64,000 nucleotides of DNA from Ariolimax columbianus (GCA_036924085.1 JAVGWX010000004.1:82238941-82302940), one strand, 5' to 3'; numbered from the stretch's first letter, positions 29,813-40,111 are shown. A program made the numbers and translations. The notes: generated by a model from the letters alone, not told the origin.

Positions 29813-32067
29813 GATCAATAACCATCAGTTAAAGTGGTTTGTCCACGTAACGATCAATAACATCAGTTAAAGTGGTTTGTCCACGTAACGATCAATAACC
29901 ATCAGTTTAAATGGTTTGTTCACGTAACGATCAATAACATCAGTTAAAATGGTTTGTCCACGTAACGATCAATAACATCAGTTAAAATGGTTTGTCCACG
30001 TAACGATCAATAACCATCAGTTAAAATGGTTTGTCCACGTAACGATCAATAACCATCAGTTAAAATGGTTTGGCCACGTAACGATCAATAACCATCAGTT
30101 AAAATGGTTTGTCCACGTAACGATCAATAACCATCAGTTAAAATGGTTTGGCCACGTTACGATCAATAACCATCAGTTAAAGTGGTTTGTCCACGTAACG
30201 GTCAATAACCATCAGTTAAAATGGTTTGTCCACGTAACGATCAATAACCATCAGTTAAAATGGTTTGTCCACGTAACGATCAATAACCATCAGTTAAAAT
30301 GGTTTGTCCACATAACGATCAATAACCGTCAGTTAAAGTGGTTTGTCCACGTAACGATCAATAACCATCAGTTAAAATGGTTTGTCCACGTAACGATCAA
30401 TAACCATCAGTTTAAATGGTTTGTCCACGTAACGATCAATAACATCAGTTAAAATGGTTTGTCCACGTAACGATCAATAACCATCAGTTAAAATGGTTTG
30501 TCCACGTAACGATCAATAACCATCAGTTAAAATGGTTTGGCCACGTAACGATCAATAACCATCAGTTTAAATGGTTTATCCACGTAACGCTAAATAACCA
30601 TCAGTTAAAATGGTTTGGCCACGTAACGGTCAATAACCGTCAGTTAAAATGGTTTGGCCACGTAACGGTCAATAACCATCAGTTAAAATGGTTTGTCCAC
30701 GTAACGATCAATAACCATCAGTTAAAATGGTTTGTCCACGTAACGATCAATAACCGTCAGTTAAAGTGGTTTGTCCACGTAACGATCAATAACCATCAGT
30801 TAAAATGGTTTGGCCACTTAACGATCAATAACCGTCAGTTAAAATGGTTTGGCCACGTAACGATCAATAACCGTCAGTTAAAATGGTTTGGCCACTTAAC
30901 GATCAATAACCGTCAGTTAAAATGGTTTGGCCACTTAACGATCAATAACCGTCAGTTAAAATGGTTTGGCCACTTAACGATCAATAACCATCAGTTAAAA
31001 TGGTTTGTCCACGTAACGATCAATAACATCAGTTAGAATGGTTTGTCCACGTAACGATCAATAACCATCAGTTAAAATGGTTTGGCCACATAACGATCAA
31101 TAACCGTCAGTTAAAATGGTTTGTCCACGTAACGATCAATAACCATCAGTTAAAATGGTTTGTCCACGTAACGATCAATAACCATCAGTTAAAATGGTTT
31201 GGCCACGTAACGATCAATAACCATCAGTTAAAATGGTTTATCCACTTAACGATCAATAACCATCAGTTAAAATGGTTTGGCCACGTAACGATCAATAACC
31301 ATCAGTTAAAATGGTTTGGCCACGTAACGATCAATAACCATCAGTTAAAATGGTTTGTCCACTTAACGATCAATAACCATCAGTTAAAATGGTTTGGCCA
31401 CTTAACGATCAATAACCATCAGTTAAAATGGTTTGGCCACTTAACGATCAATAACCATCAGTTAAAATGGTTTGGCCACGTAACGATCAATAACTATCAG
31501 TTAAAATGGTTTGTCCACGTAACGATCAATAACATCAGTTAAAATGGTTTGTCCACGTAACGATCAATAACCATCAGTTAAAATGGTTTGTCCACGTAAC
31601 GATCAATAACCATCAGTTAAAATGGGTTGGCCACGTAACGATCAATAACATCAGTTAAAGTGGTTTGGCCACGTAACGGTCAATAACATCAGTTAAAAGT
31701 GGTTTGGCCACGTAGCGGTCAATAACATCAGTTAAAGTGGTTTGGCCACGTAGCGGTCAATAACCACCAGTTTAAATGGTTTGGCCACGTAACGGTCAAT
31801 AACCATCAGTTTAACATGGTTTATCCACGTAACGCTAAATAACCATCAGTTAAAATGGTTTGGCCACGTAACGGTCAATAACCGTCAGTTAAAATGGTTT
31901 GGCCACGTAACGGTCAATAACCATCAGTTTAAATGGTTTGGCCACGTAACGGTCAATAACCGTCAGTTAAAATAGTTTGACCACGTAACGGTCAATAACC
32001 GTCTGTTAAAATGGTTTGGCCACGTAACGGTCAATAACCGTCAGTTAAAATGGTTTGGCCACGTAAC
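29813..32067. repeat. 39 bp minisatellite, about 58 units, from a LINE ORF
   Basis: The unit is gatcaataaccatcagtta aaatggtttgtccacgtaac; variants have ggccac, ccactt, aaccgt or a 38 bp form (aacatcag). 39 bp is 13 codons, and the frame VTINNHQLKWFVH stays open over runs of full-length units, broken only by 38 bp units. QLKWFGHVT is the EN2 LINE ORF sequence at 6.2 kb, and EN2 sequence flanks both sides. No start codon lies in this frame. Confidence 0.95.
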
Positions 32068-32245
32068 AAGACTACCACCACACAGCATCCCCCCCAGCAA
32101 GCAATGCTATTTAGATACAACGGACTCAAGGCCAAAGGCCGACTAAGAAAAAGATGGCTCACGGAAATAGCTGAGGCGGTAAATGCCACTGTGCACGAAG
32201 CACACAATAGAGCTCGTTCTAGAGGTCTCTCCATACGCTGATGAT
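32068..32245 (+). pseudogene. EN2 LINE C-terminus, right flank of the array
   Basis: aagactaccaccacacagca, caagcaatgctatttagata, ggccaaaggccgactaagaa and cggaaatagctgaggcggta match 6219-6395 (aaggctaccaccacgcagaa, caagcaatgctatttagata, gccaaaggcagaccacgaaa, cggaaatatctgaggcggtg). Protein: NGLKAKGRLRKRWLTEIAEA VNATVHEAHNRARSRGLSI. Confidence 0.85.
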
Positions 32246-32289
32246 AAAAGTCAAAACAGGATAAGCAAGAATAATAATAAGAAGACTAT

Positions 32290-32651
32290 GTGCACTATTC
32301 TACCATGTACATCATCATCCAAGTCCGTCACTCCTCTCGGTGCCTGGGCCACCGACAACATCCCGCCAGCGTGCACGGTCCTGTGCTGCTCTTTCTGCCT
32401 CTCTCCACGTGTCGTTATTTCATTTTAGTTCCTTATTACATTCACTTCTCCGCGTATTTTTGGATCTACCTCTTTTCTTGAGGATCCTATATAAGAGCCT
32501 GACTGGTTGTTAGACTGCCTTCCGCAGCGTTTGTCCTATCCAGTCCCATTTTCTTCGCTTAACTTGTTGTTCCAATGTCTGTTAATGGCTCTTTTCCCAT
32601 AAGTCTTCATTCCTCACATATCCTGCCACTTTATGCCCATTATCTTTCGGA
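32290..32651 (-). pseudogene. EN1 LINE C-terminus (distal part)
   Basis: Reverse frames: GIKWQDM-like start, VRNEDLWEKSH, EQQVKRRKWDWIGQTLRKA, then TWREAERAAQDRARWRDVVG. This is the 'RRKWxWIGxTLRK...NITRQ...TWRR...AQDRxxWR' end. It continues from 33545-33000 across an inserted S2 SINE. Confidence 0.75.
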
Positions 32652-32996
32652 GATCACTGAGACGCTAGTCCAGTTAGGCACATCATACTGACCAGGACGT
32701 CACGGCAGGGTCAATACACTGACCAAGACCACACTCTCTCTTCCATGTAGCGTTCCCCGGAAACAAGCTGTTTTCAAGACAGCTTAGCTGCCGAGATGTG
32801 GATCGATGTGATCCCCTTAGTAGTGAGTGCCACATAGATGAAGCCAAGCACAGCATAACCACCTGGAGGACCGCGGTCCACTCTCATCAGCGTGCTTGGG
32901 ATGTCAGGAAAGATACGACAACACGTCACGACGTCCTTTTCAGGGCGCTCAAAAGTGTAAACTTACTCATTGTGGGCATTGAACAACAACACACTT
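32652..32996 (+). mobile_element. SINE S2, full length, inside EN1 LINE
   Basis: actgagacgctagtccagtt with a duplicated 'catactgaccagga/acactgaccaaga' 5' end, then gttccccggaaacaagctgt, gtagtgagtgccacatagat, cctggaggaccgcggtccac, cttttcagggcgctcaaaag and ctcattgtgggcattgaaca, with an acaacaaca tail. Confidence 0.82.
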
Positions 32997-32999
32997 CGT

Positions 33000-33550
33000 A
33001 GGCATCTGTTAACGAAGGCCTGGAGTCTTTGTTGTATGACCTAGGTCGCTCTCCATGTCTCCGCTCCATACAGCTACACCGACTTGACACTGACGTTGGA
33101 TATTCTAACTTTGGTGTGAATCTTGATATCTCTGGATCTCCATATGTTGTTTAGCGTCAGAAATACTCCTGTTACCTTTCCAATTCTGATCCTTACAACA
33201 TCTGCATCTGTACCTCCTGATGTCTATTAAGCTGCCCAAATATGTAAAGATACCCGCTTCCTCCAGAATGATTGGTTCTTTGCTGTTAGTGTTGAGTAAA
33301 GGAGCTTGGTTTTCTTTATGTTGATATTCAGTCCCAGTTTGGCCGATTATTCTTTCACCCAATCAAGTTTTTCATGCCTTTGACTATGACTGTGTGACCA
33401 AAGTACCAGATCACCTGCGTAGTCCAGGTACTCCAATTGTGACAATGGTGTCCACTAAATACCAGTTTGTTCTCTCCATTCGATTGATGTCTTCATTATA
33501 CAATCTTTAGCCAACAAGAACAGGAAAGGCGAGAGCAGGCATACAGCTAT
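33000..33550 (-). pseudogene. EN1 LINE RT and thumb (proximal part)
   Basis: Reverse frames: LVLWSHSHSQRHEKLDWVKE, LGLNINIKKTKLLYSTLTAK, TDADVV, GNRSISDAKQHMEIQRYQDS or VTGVFLTLNNIWRSRDIKI, LYGAETWR and FVNRCLRS. This is the region from RT motif C to the thumb of an APE-type LINE. Frameshifts; continues at 32651 beyond the S2 insertion. Confidence 0.8.
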
Positions 33551-33688
33551 ACTGCAATCCCGATACTAAGTCAGACAGATCAGTGCCGATGCCGGGTAGT
33601 CAAAAGTTATCCATTTGTTCTGCAAGTCCATCTAATCGGACCTTAGAAGGTACCATCCTTTGTCTTCACCGGATAACAGAGCAGAGAC

Positions 33689-33892
33689 GGCATCGAAGAG
33701 GGAAGGCTGACCAGGCACTAAAACATGTCTGCTGAAGTCGGACGTGTCGAATCGAAAGGTGCAAATATCGCAGTCAAGCTGTAAACTACGACACAAAAAG
33801 CATTCCATTTTCCAAACTACATCCTTGCTACTTGCAAGCACTTTCCAGGGCTTGGTAGCGGTAAATTGAGAACGAACGAAGACGACGTTAGT
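33689..33892 (+). mobile_element. SINE S1 copy, 5' truncated
   Basis: gcatcgaagagggaaggctg, ctgctgaagtcggacgtgtc, gaaaggtgcaaatatcgcag, then ttgctacttgcaagcacttt and ggtaaattgagaacgaacga with a decayed GAA tail. Confidence 0.75.
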
Positions 33893-34484
33893 ACCTTGTA
33901 CTTTGCCTTGAGCAGTCCCGGTAACCATCACTCTGTCACTGTGTGTGAGGGCTTGCTAATGGGCGTTTGTCACCATCGCCTCTAGGGCAGGGGGTGACAC
34001 ATTTGTTTAGGATCTTCGACGTCACCTAAACAATGTAGGAGGCCAGGGGTTGTGCTGAATGAACGGCTCCTCTCAATGTCGTGCGCCATGCCGGAAGGTG
34101 TGGGTGAACTGTTCTGGAAAATATGAGTTCCAAATGATGCGCAAATTGAAGTTTGTTCTCAAGTTAAGGCTGACCTATTTCTGCTCTTATTTGTGCTGTG
34201 CCTTGGCTGTCGCGTATCATGACGCCGGCAGACAGACCGTAAAAGTCGGTGAAAGTAGAGGCAATTACGGGGGAAATATAGTTCTGTCAAGCGTTGGGGG
34301 GGGGGGGGGTGGGGGGGGGGGGGGGGTGGGAGAGAAAGCAGAAGTAGAGGAGGAGATGCGATCGATGAGGGAAATAGGGATGCAAATACGACGCTGGTTC
34401 TGAAATGTAAGGCGCCACAGCAATAATTCCTGGTGACCAGGCGCCCAGGATGTGTTTTGACCTACTCATCGACGGTCGATAAGC
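33893..34484. other. no recognised gene; contains poly-G
   Basis: A poly-G tract lies at about 34296-34327. Open frames across it (glycine or proline runs) are artefacts. No repeat match except weak similarity of ggtgacacatttgtttagga (about 33993) to 15940 (ggtggcgcatttgtttagga). Confidence 0.4.
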
Positions 34485-34840
34485 TAGCTAAATATACAAA
34501 AAGTACACTTGACAAAGAATAGAACCCAGAAAATGACAGCATAGACAAACTTGGGAGATATGGGCAGACAAAGATCTTCGGCAGACTCGGAACGGGACAT
34601 TGCCGACTCCAGGCTCACCTCCACTGAAAGGGTGGGTCCCAGATAGCGTGCGATTACGTAGCACCCAAGCAGAACATATCCTGCAGGACTGCCCTACTTA
34701 TGCTGACCAAAGAGAGGCAGTCTGGGCGGGGGTAGCGACCAAGGTGTGGCGGAACCGGCGAAGACCTGAAACGCACAGTCTCCGTCGTTAACCTCACCAT
34801 GCTGGAATCATAGCACCATTTGATCGAAGAAGAAGGCAAC
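34485..34840 (+). pseudogene. RH3 LINE C-terminal fragment
   Basis: acagcatagacaaacttggg, cagacaaagatcttcggcag, then a frame with AEHILQDCPTYADQREAVWA, GVATKVWRNRRRPETHSLRR. The 3' end is tgatcgaagaagaaggc. The H...C half of the Cys/His tail is intact; the preceding C-x-C is decayed. Confidence 0.72.
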
Positions 34841-35217
34841 ATGGATTGTTATCCGACAATCGTTGCACTTTGTAAATAAAGTTCACACAAAGACGACCAG
34901 AGTAAATACTGTACAGTGCATACGCTCGCCAGCAACATTGACGTCTATTAAATATCACAGCACTTGTGTTGTTTCAGTTTTCCCTACACATGTGTCGTGA
35001 AGTCGTCTTAAGCCGTTATATGTTATTTTTGTACCGTACCATTGCGTTACATCGCAATTAGTTCGTACTGTAAACAGGAGACATGAGATACACGCGCTGA
35101 GCGCTCAAAGCTGTTACTTTCCCTACTCCCGCTACATCCCCTCCTTCGATCGAGATTTCTGAACTGTATTACAAGGCTAAATCAGTATGTAGGTCACGCA
35201 CTGGCATTAGCTAGTTT

Positions 35218-35545
35218 GGCCTGTTGAAGACGGATGTGTCGGACCGGAAGGTGCAAATAACGCAGTCAACCTGTTCTTCTTCTGCGTTCGATCTCAAATT
35301 TCCGTTCTGCTAAGTCCTAAACAGGACTTTGCAAGTAGCCGTATGTAATCTGGAGAACCGAATGCGTTGTGTCGCTTACAACTTGACTGCGAAATTTGAA
35401 CCTTTCGGTCCGACACATCCGTCTTTAACAGGAGTCAAGCTGTAAACTAGCGACACGGCGCATTACGTTCTCCGGACTACATCCTACCACTTGCAACGCC
35501 CTATTGAGGGTTTGGTATCAGAAGAACGGACACAGAAGAAGATAG
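35218..35545 (+). mobile_element. SINE S1 (short form) split by a second S1
   Basis: The outer + copy has its left part at 35224-35273 (gacggatgtgtcggaccgga, ggtgcaaataacgcagtcaa) and its right part at 35433-35545 (gtcaagctgtaaactagcga to agaagaacggacacagaaga). The interruption is a reverse S1 with its own TSD. Confidence 0.85.
35274..35432 (-). mobile_element. SINE S1 short form nested in S1, with TSD
   Basis: 159 bp in reverse orientation: ttcttcttctgcgttcgatc (reverse GAA tail) through cctttcggtccgacacatcc gtctttaac. TSDs agtcaacctg (35264-35273) and agtcaagctg (35433-35442) match at 9 of 10. The outer and inner copies are inverted and could form a long hairpin. Confidence 0.88.
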
Positions 35546-35616
35546 TTTAAAAATGTAGTTTGTGGTTTCTAAAGGAGTTATTTGGTGGTAACATCATCCA
35601 TATTTGTGATTGTTTC

Positions 35617-35845
35617 GAATGCCCACAATGAGTAGGTTTACTCTTTTCTCACATCTCGAGCGTGCTGCTGAAGGAGGGCCGGGGTCATCCAGGTGGTTGT
35701 GATATGCTTGGCTTCATCTGCGTGTCGCTCACTACTACGGGAATCACGTCGATACCTGATCTTGTTAGCCAGGCTGACATGAGAACAGCCCGTTTTCAGG
35801 AAGCGCTGCGAGGAAGCCGAGATAAGGGTCTTGTCCAGTATGTTG
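35617..35845 (-). mobile_element. SINE S2 copy
   Basis: Reverse S2: gaatgcccacaatgagtagg, a missing block, then cacatctcgagcgtgctgct, cttggcttcatctgcgtgtc, gccaggctgacatgagaaca and gataagggtcttgtccagta. Its 5' end continues into the 37 bp array. Confidence 0.8.
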
Positions 35846-36475
35846 TGTCTGACCCCGACTAACATGTCTGATCAGTATGTTGTGTCTGACCCTGACTAAC
35901 ATGTCTGATCAGTATGTTGTATCTGACCCTGACTAACATGTCTTATCAGTATGTTGTGTCTGACCCTGACTAAAATGTCTGATCAGTATGTTGTGCCTAA
36001 CCCTGACTAACATGTCTGATCAGTATGTTGTGCCTGACCCTGACTAACATGTCTGATCAGTATGTTGGGCCTGACCCTGACTAACATGTCTGATCAGTAT
36101 GTTGTGCCTGACCCTGACTAAGTCTGATCAGAATGTTGTGTCTGATCCTGACTAAGTCTGATCAGTATGTTGTGTCTGACCCTGACTAAGTCTGAGCAGT
36201 ATGTTGTGTCTGGCCCTGACTAAAATATCTGATCAGTATGTTGTGCCTGACCCTGACTAACATGTCTGATCAGTATGTTGTGAATGACCCTGACTAACAT
36301 GTCTGATAAGTATGTTGTGTCTGATCCTGACTAAGTCTGATCAGTATGTTGTGTCTGACCCTGACGAAGTCTGATCAGTATGTTGTGTCTGACCCTGACT
36401 AAAATATCTGATCAGTATGTTGTGCCTGACCCTGACTAACATGTCTGATCAGTATGTTGTGCCTGACTAGAAGTT
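35838..36475. repeat. 37 bp minisatellite, about 17 units, from S2 5' end
   Basis: Unit gatcagtatgttgtgtctga ccctgactaacatgtct (37 bp); several units are about 33 bp, lacking 'acatg'. In reverse it reads gtcagggtcaggcacaacat actga, which is the S2 5' end itself. S2 copies elsewhere (40.13, 46.16 kb) already carry this block twice, giving a natural substrate for expansion. Confidence 0.92.
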
Positions 36476-36524
36476 AGTCTTCCTCCCCAATGACATTTGT
36501 CATCATCATGTAGCATGTCCTTTA

Positions 36525-36990
36525 CAGAACGTCACTCCCATCACAGTCCGTCCGAAAGAAACTCTTTTCCTAGCTAAAACTACAGCCTCCGCCAAAGTTA
36601 CATCCAGGCACTAAATCTTGGTACCATCGTCTTCTTGATCTACCCCTGCCTCTCTTGCCTGGCACCATACCTTCCATCACTGATCTATCTCTCAAGACCG
36701 CTGTGTCTCTGGATGTGACCAAAGTATTTACATTTTCTGGCCATAATGGAATTGATAAACCAGTTCTCCTCTAAGTTCAACTTTTGCCGAATGTCTACAT
36801 TTGCCTTTTTCTCCGTCCATGGTATTCTGAGGATCTCTGTAATATTTTGACTAGAGCGATTCGATTCTTTGTCTAGAAATTTTGATAATCGTCCATAATT
36901 AGCAGCCATAAGCTGCCACGGGAAAAACACTGGACAAATGACTGTAGATAGTTTAAAAACGTAGTCTGTAGTTTCTGACAGTGTCATTTG
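36525..36990 (-). pseudogene. EN4 LINE ORF C-terminus
   Basis: Reverse frames: LSSVFPVAAYGCELWT (thumb, YGxExWT), ILRIPWTEKKANVDIRQKLN, NSIMARKCKYFGHIQRHSGL ER, then VPGKRGRG-like and RRRWYQDL-like stretches, and a C-terminal VTFCK. The same lineage is truncated at 17588-17785. Confidence 0.8.
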
Positions 36991-37734
36991 GTGGTATCAT
37001 CATCCATCTTTGTGACTTCCCCTGTCCTCGACACACCACCACTAACTTCCCCTGTCATGGACTACACGTCAGACATCTTGTTTCCAATGTTCACTCACGT
37101 GGATTACCTTGTGCTTCCCACTCAACATGTCACCCATAGTGCATCTTTCCATAAGTTTTTTTCAGATCATCAGGTGGTCTGCGTCTTGTGTTGCTTCACA
37201 TCCGCATATCTGATCAGCCCTGTATCCCCATCTCTTTAAGTCCTTCCTGCATCGTGATACACCAGTTCGGAGTCTATTTAGTGACTTCCATGTTGGGTAA
37301 GGTAAGGGGTGTCCGGCTCAGCCCCCCCCCCCCCCTCCCTCAGATCGATCCAGGGAACCTGCATCAGTCCATTCCATTGTTCGTTGCAGCGTTTTCCGGG
37401 ACTAGTTTGCAGGTGTTGTTTTGACTGTAAGAAACTTCGTCTAGATTTCAGTCTTGTGCGCTGCATCTGTTGTCCAAACATAGGATGATGTGGGTCGTTT
37501 ATCTGTTTCTCTCTGATGCGATATTTTTTCGTGTCTCATGTTGAAACACGCCGATTATACGATATATTTTTTAAAGCTGGAGTAGGGTTTAGACCGTCTA
37601 ACTATAAGACCAGTCTAATGTTTGTTCTGCACTAATATATTTGACATGAGCTTTCCAAACTGGAACGGCATGATGAGCTACGGAGAACCACAGAACGAGT
37701 GCTGATGTTCGGATGATTACTGTAGATCTTAGAC
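36991..37734. other. no recognised gene
   Basis: Contains a C run at about 37321-37335. Short frames only. The fragment at 36970-37020 (gtcatttggtggtatcatca tccatctttgtga) resembles 35585-35610 (tggtggtaacatcatccata), probably TE-derived. Confidence 0.4.
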
Positions 37735-38225
37735 GCTAGGTGTTGCATGCGCGTGCGCAGTGCAGGTGCAACAATGGCGTCCATGTTCATAGTGTACAAT
37801 CAAAGTACAGTGTGTTGTTGTGCGGTCTCGTGGGGGGGGGGGGGGGTGTGCAACTTTCTGCAAAGGATATTCACAAGGGAATGCTTCTGCTTACGACGGG
37901 AAGTGTTTTGTTACGTAAAGCGGGGAATTACTGGGTCGATACATTTTCTCGACGACGCTCAAAATATTGTTCATGAAGCCCGACCTGGTCGTCCTGTTCA
38001 GACTGCAATAGGGGGCGGGGCATCTGTGCAGTCGGTGTAGGAGATGGTTTAGCATGATCACACCTTTCCGGTAGACGTTTCGCAAATGACGAAGAAGTTG
38101 AGGTGCGAATGTGGGTGAGAGCAAACCACAGACTGTTCAATGCTGCAGGTTTTGGTGCACTGATAACTCGATGGGATAAGTGTATCGACGACGTTGGTGG
38201 AAATTATGTCGGGAAATAAGGAGCA
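37735..38225 (+). pseudogene. mariner-like transposase relic, internally deleted
   Basis: N-terminal part: LSAKDIHKGMLLL..., KAGNYWVDTFSRRRSK and ARPGRPVQTA, matching the mariner HTH region ending in '(S)GRP'. It jumps to a C-terminal end: VRMWVRANHRLFNAAGFGAL ITRWDKC and YVGK stop. The DDE/D catalytic core between them is missing. A poly-G run interrupts the N-terminus. Non-autonomous and decayed. Confidence 0.75.
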
Positions 38226-38239
38226 GCTTAGGGGCGATA

Positions 38240-38465
38240 ATAAATGGTTTAGCACAGGGGGGAGCACTCGATTTTTGTGACTAAGATGCGAGGTTGAATT
38301 CCCGCTTCCACAGTTCCAGTCGACGCAGCTGTAAATTGGTTCCTGCTGACAGGGAAGGCTAAATGCAGGAAGGAAGGGAACTGGCCACCTCACCTCACAA
38401 AGCTGTGACTTGGTACATTGAAGGCTCTAACACTTTATCCCCTACGAGAGTGTCTGCAATGGGAC
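38240..38465 (+). mobile_element. SINE S6 copy
   Basis: tRNA-like head: gtttagcacaggggggagca with B-box-like gaggttgaattcccgc. Then ccagtcgacgcagctgtaaa, ttggttcctgctgacaggga, ggaagggaactggccacctc and gtacattgaaggctctaaca. Similar tails occur at 16185, 46690 and 53355. Confidence 0.5.
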
Positions 38466-38878
38466 TAGTTTTACCTTTACCTTGGTTTAGTTTCTGGTTA
38501 TCAAAATATAAATGTGTGGCCTATTTACTGAATTGCCATCGTATACCATTATTGAAACATAGCCGTATATGTGTCGGACGATATTCGAACCCACGTCATT
38601 CGACGCATAACCTTAACCCAGTTAAGAACAATCGAGTGCATACGAACGAGCTTTTCTTTACGGGCGCCGTTAAGGGACATTTGGAACTGACGTCATCTTT
38701 CTAGGGTAATGTGTGTTGCCCCGGTCATTGTAAGCTCATGTCGTAGAATTTCTGCATATCAGCCACGTAATCTTCCTCGTGCCTTGCTTGCTATATGTTT
38801 ACAATGGTAGTTAATCAAGATTGCATTCTTTTGAAATGACCGACTCCGTCTGCTTTTCTGCCTTGCTGTGTTCAGTTA
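38466..38878. other. no recognised gene
   Basis: Short frames without recognisable domains; no repeats identified. Confidence 0.35.
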
Positions 38879-39150
38879 GGGGTAACTGGTCGAGAGGTAA
38901 GGAAGGCGCTCGCCTCTCAAAGCGATGAACGGAAACGGCGTGGGTTCGAGCGCCCCCCTTCCCCCCACACCAAGTTTCCAACTACCCCTGGTCTCAAAAG
39001 AGGTGAGACCAGAGTGCCTGTATCCTGGATTACCTCCAGTTGTCTTGACCGATGTCTTGTCACTGGCCCAAGGTAGTTCGGGACCAGAGAGTGAGGTTGA
39101 TGACCAGCGCAGTTTCTTCCCCACTTTAACATAAATACAGCGCAAGTTAC
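38879..39150 (+). mobile_element. SINE S3, full length (tRNA-derived)
   Basis: An A-box tggtcgagagg (38887-38897) and B-box ggttcgagc (38943-38951) are spaced as in tRNA-derived SINEs. The body is ctggtctcaaaagaggtgag, acctccagttgtcttgaccg, gttcgggaccagagagtgag and accagcgcagtttcttcccc. The tail is aaatacagcgcaagttacat. Other copies: 8.1 kb (-) and 42.2 kb (-). Confidence 0.85.
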
Positions 39151-39194
39151 ATCAAGACAAAACCGATTGATGATGTTGCGATCGGCTACTAGGG

Positions 39195-39555
39195 ATGAAG
39201 ATGCTGAGCAGCGCAAGAGCTGCAGTGGTCAGCGACCCATAGCTGACTGCTAGCGTCAGGGCCAGCGAACCATAGCTGCCAAGACCCTTCTACACCTCCA
39301 CGCGGTGATCCTGGATAACAGGCTGCATCAGGGCAGACTGGCTAAGAAGAAGGGATCGAAGAGGGAATGCTAACCCGGTACTCAAAAAATGCTTGCTGAA
39401 GTCGGATGTGTTGGACCGAAAGGTGCAAATATCGCAGCCAAGCTGTAAACTACGACACAACGCATTCCGTTCTCTGGACTACATTCTGCTACTTAAGCCC
39501 TTTCAGTGTTTGGTAGTGGGAGATTGAGAACGAACAAAGAAGAAGAAGAAGATCG
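39195..39555 (+). mobile_element. SINE S1, long form, best preserved
   Basis: gaagatgctgagcagcgcaa, gcagtggtcagcgacccata, tagcgtcagggccagcgaac, gctgccaagacccttctaca, cgcggtgatcctggataaca, then the short-form module (gaagtcggatgtgttggacc to agattgagaacgaacaaaga) and an agaagaagaagaag tail. Confidence 0.88.
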
Positions 39556-40111
39556 GCTACTAACTAACTACTCAATACAAGGGATTGTTCTCACTATTTC
39601 CGAAGACATTATTTCCCATTCTCTCTCTCCTTTTGGCATGAATGGCGTTTATTAGTACTTAGATTTCTATCGTAAATTTCTCTCCTGTACCTTTCTATAA
39701 AGACCAAGTGAGACACTGACAGCACAGGGATGTTGTTCTTCTTCCATGTCGCCAGATCCTGCGCCTTGCTGTTAGAACCTGGCTGTGACAGGTCGCCCTT
39801 TCATCGTCATAATTATACACACCACTGACCCAGGTCATCAGACCTGGTCACGGACTATCGACGCGACGTCATAACGCGACGGGTCGGGGTAGTCTAAGCG
39901 CATAATTATTATTCCCGACTAGTTTCAGTTCCTCTATTAAAAAAGACATCAATCTTCAATAGAAAAAGTACTTCACATGAACTTGACTGCTTGGATCTGT
40001 TTGAGTTTGGTATTATTTACATGTTCCTTATGTGGGCCTGGGGTTCTGATACCTTTAATGGTTTCCTTCTTTGATATTCTGATTTTAAAATCGCACCTTT
40101 TAGAAGCTGTG
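39556..40111. other. no recognised gene
   Basis: Short frames only. A small local palindromic region, gacgtcataacgcgacgggt, lies around 39865. Nothing else identified. Confidence 0.35.

Noticed and set aside
34059..34403. 114-codon frame with glycine run
   Set aside because: Created by a poly-G tract of uncertain length.
38879..38955. Possible tRNA genes (A- and B-box-bearing heads at 7.26, 8.74, 13.3, 26.95, 38.24, 38.88 and 42.16 kb)
   Set aside because: Each is the head of a repeated SINE and continues into the shared SINE body. I could not fold any into a full cloverleaf with a proper acceptor stem.
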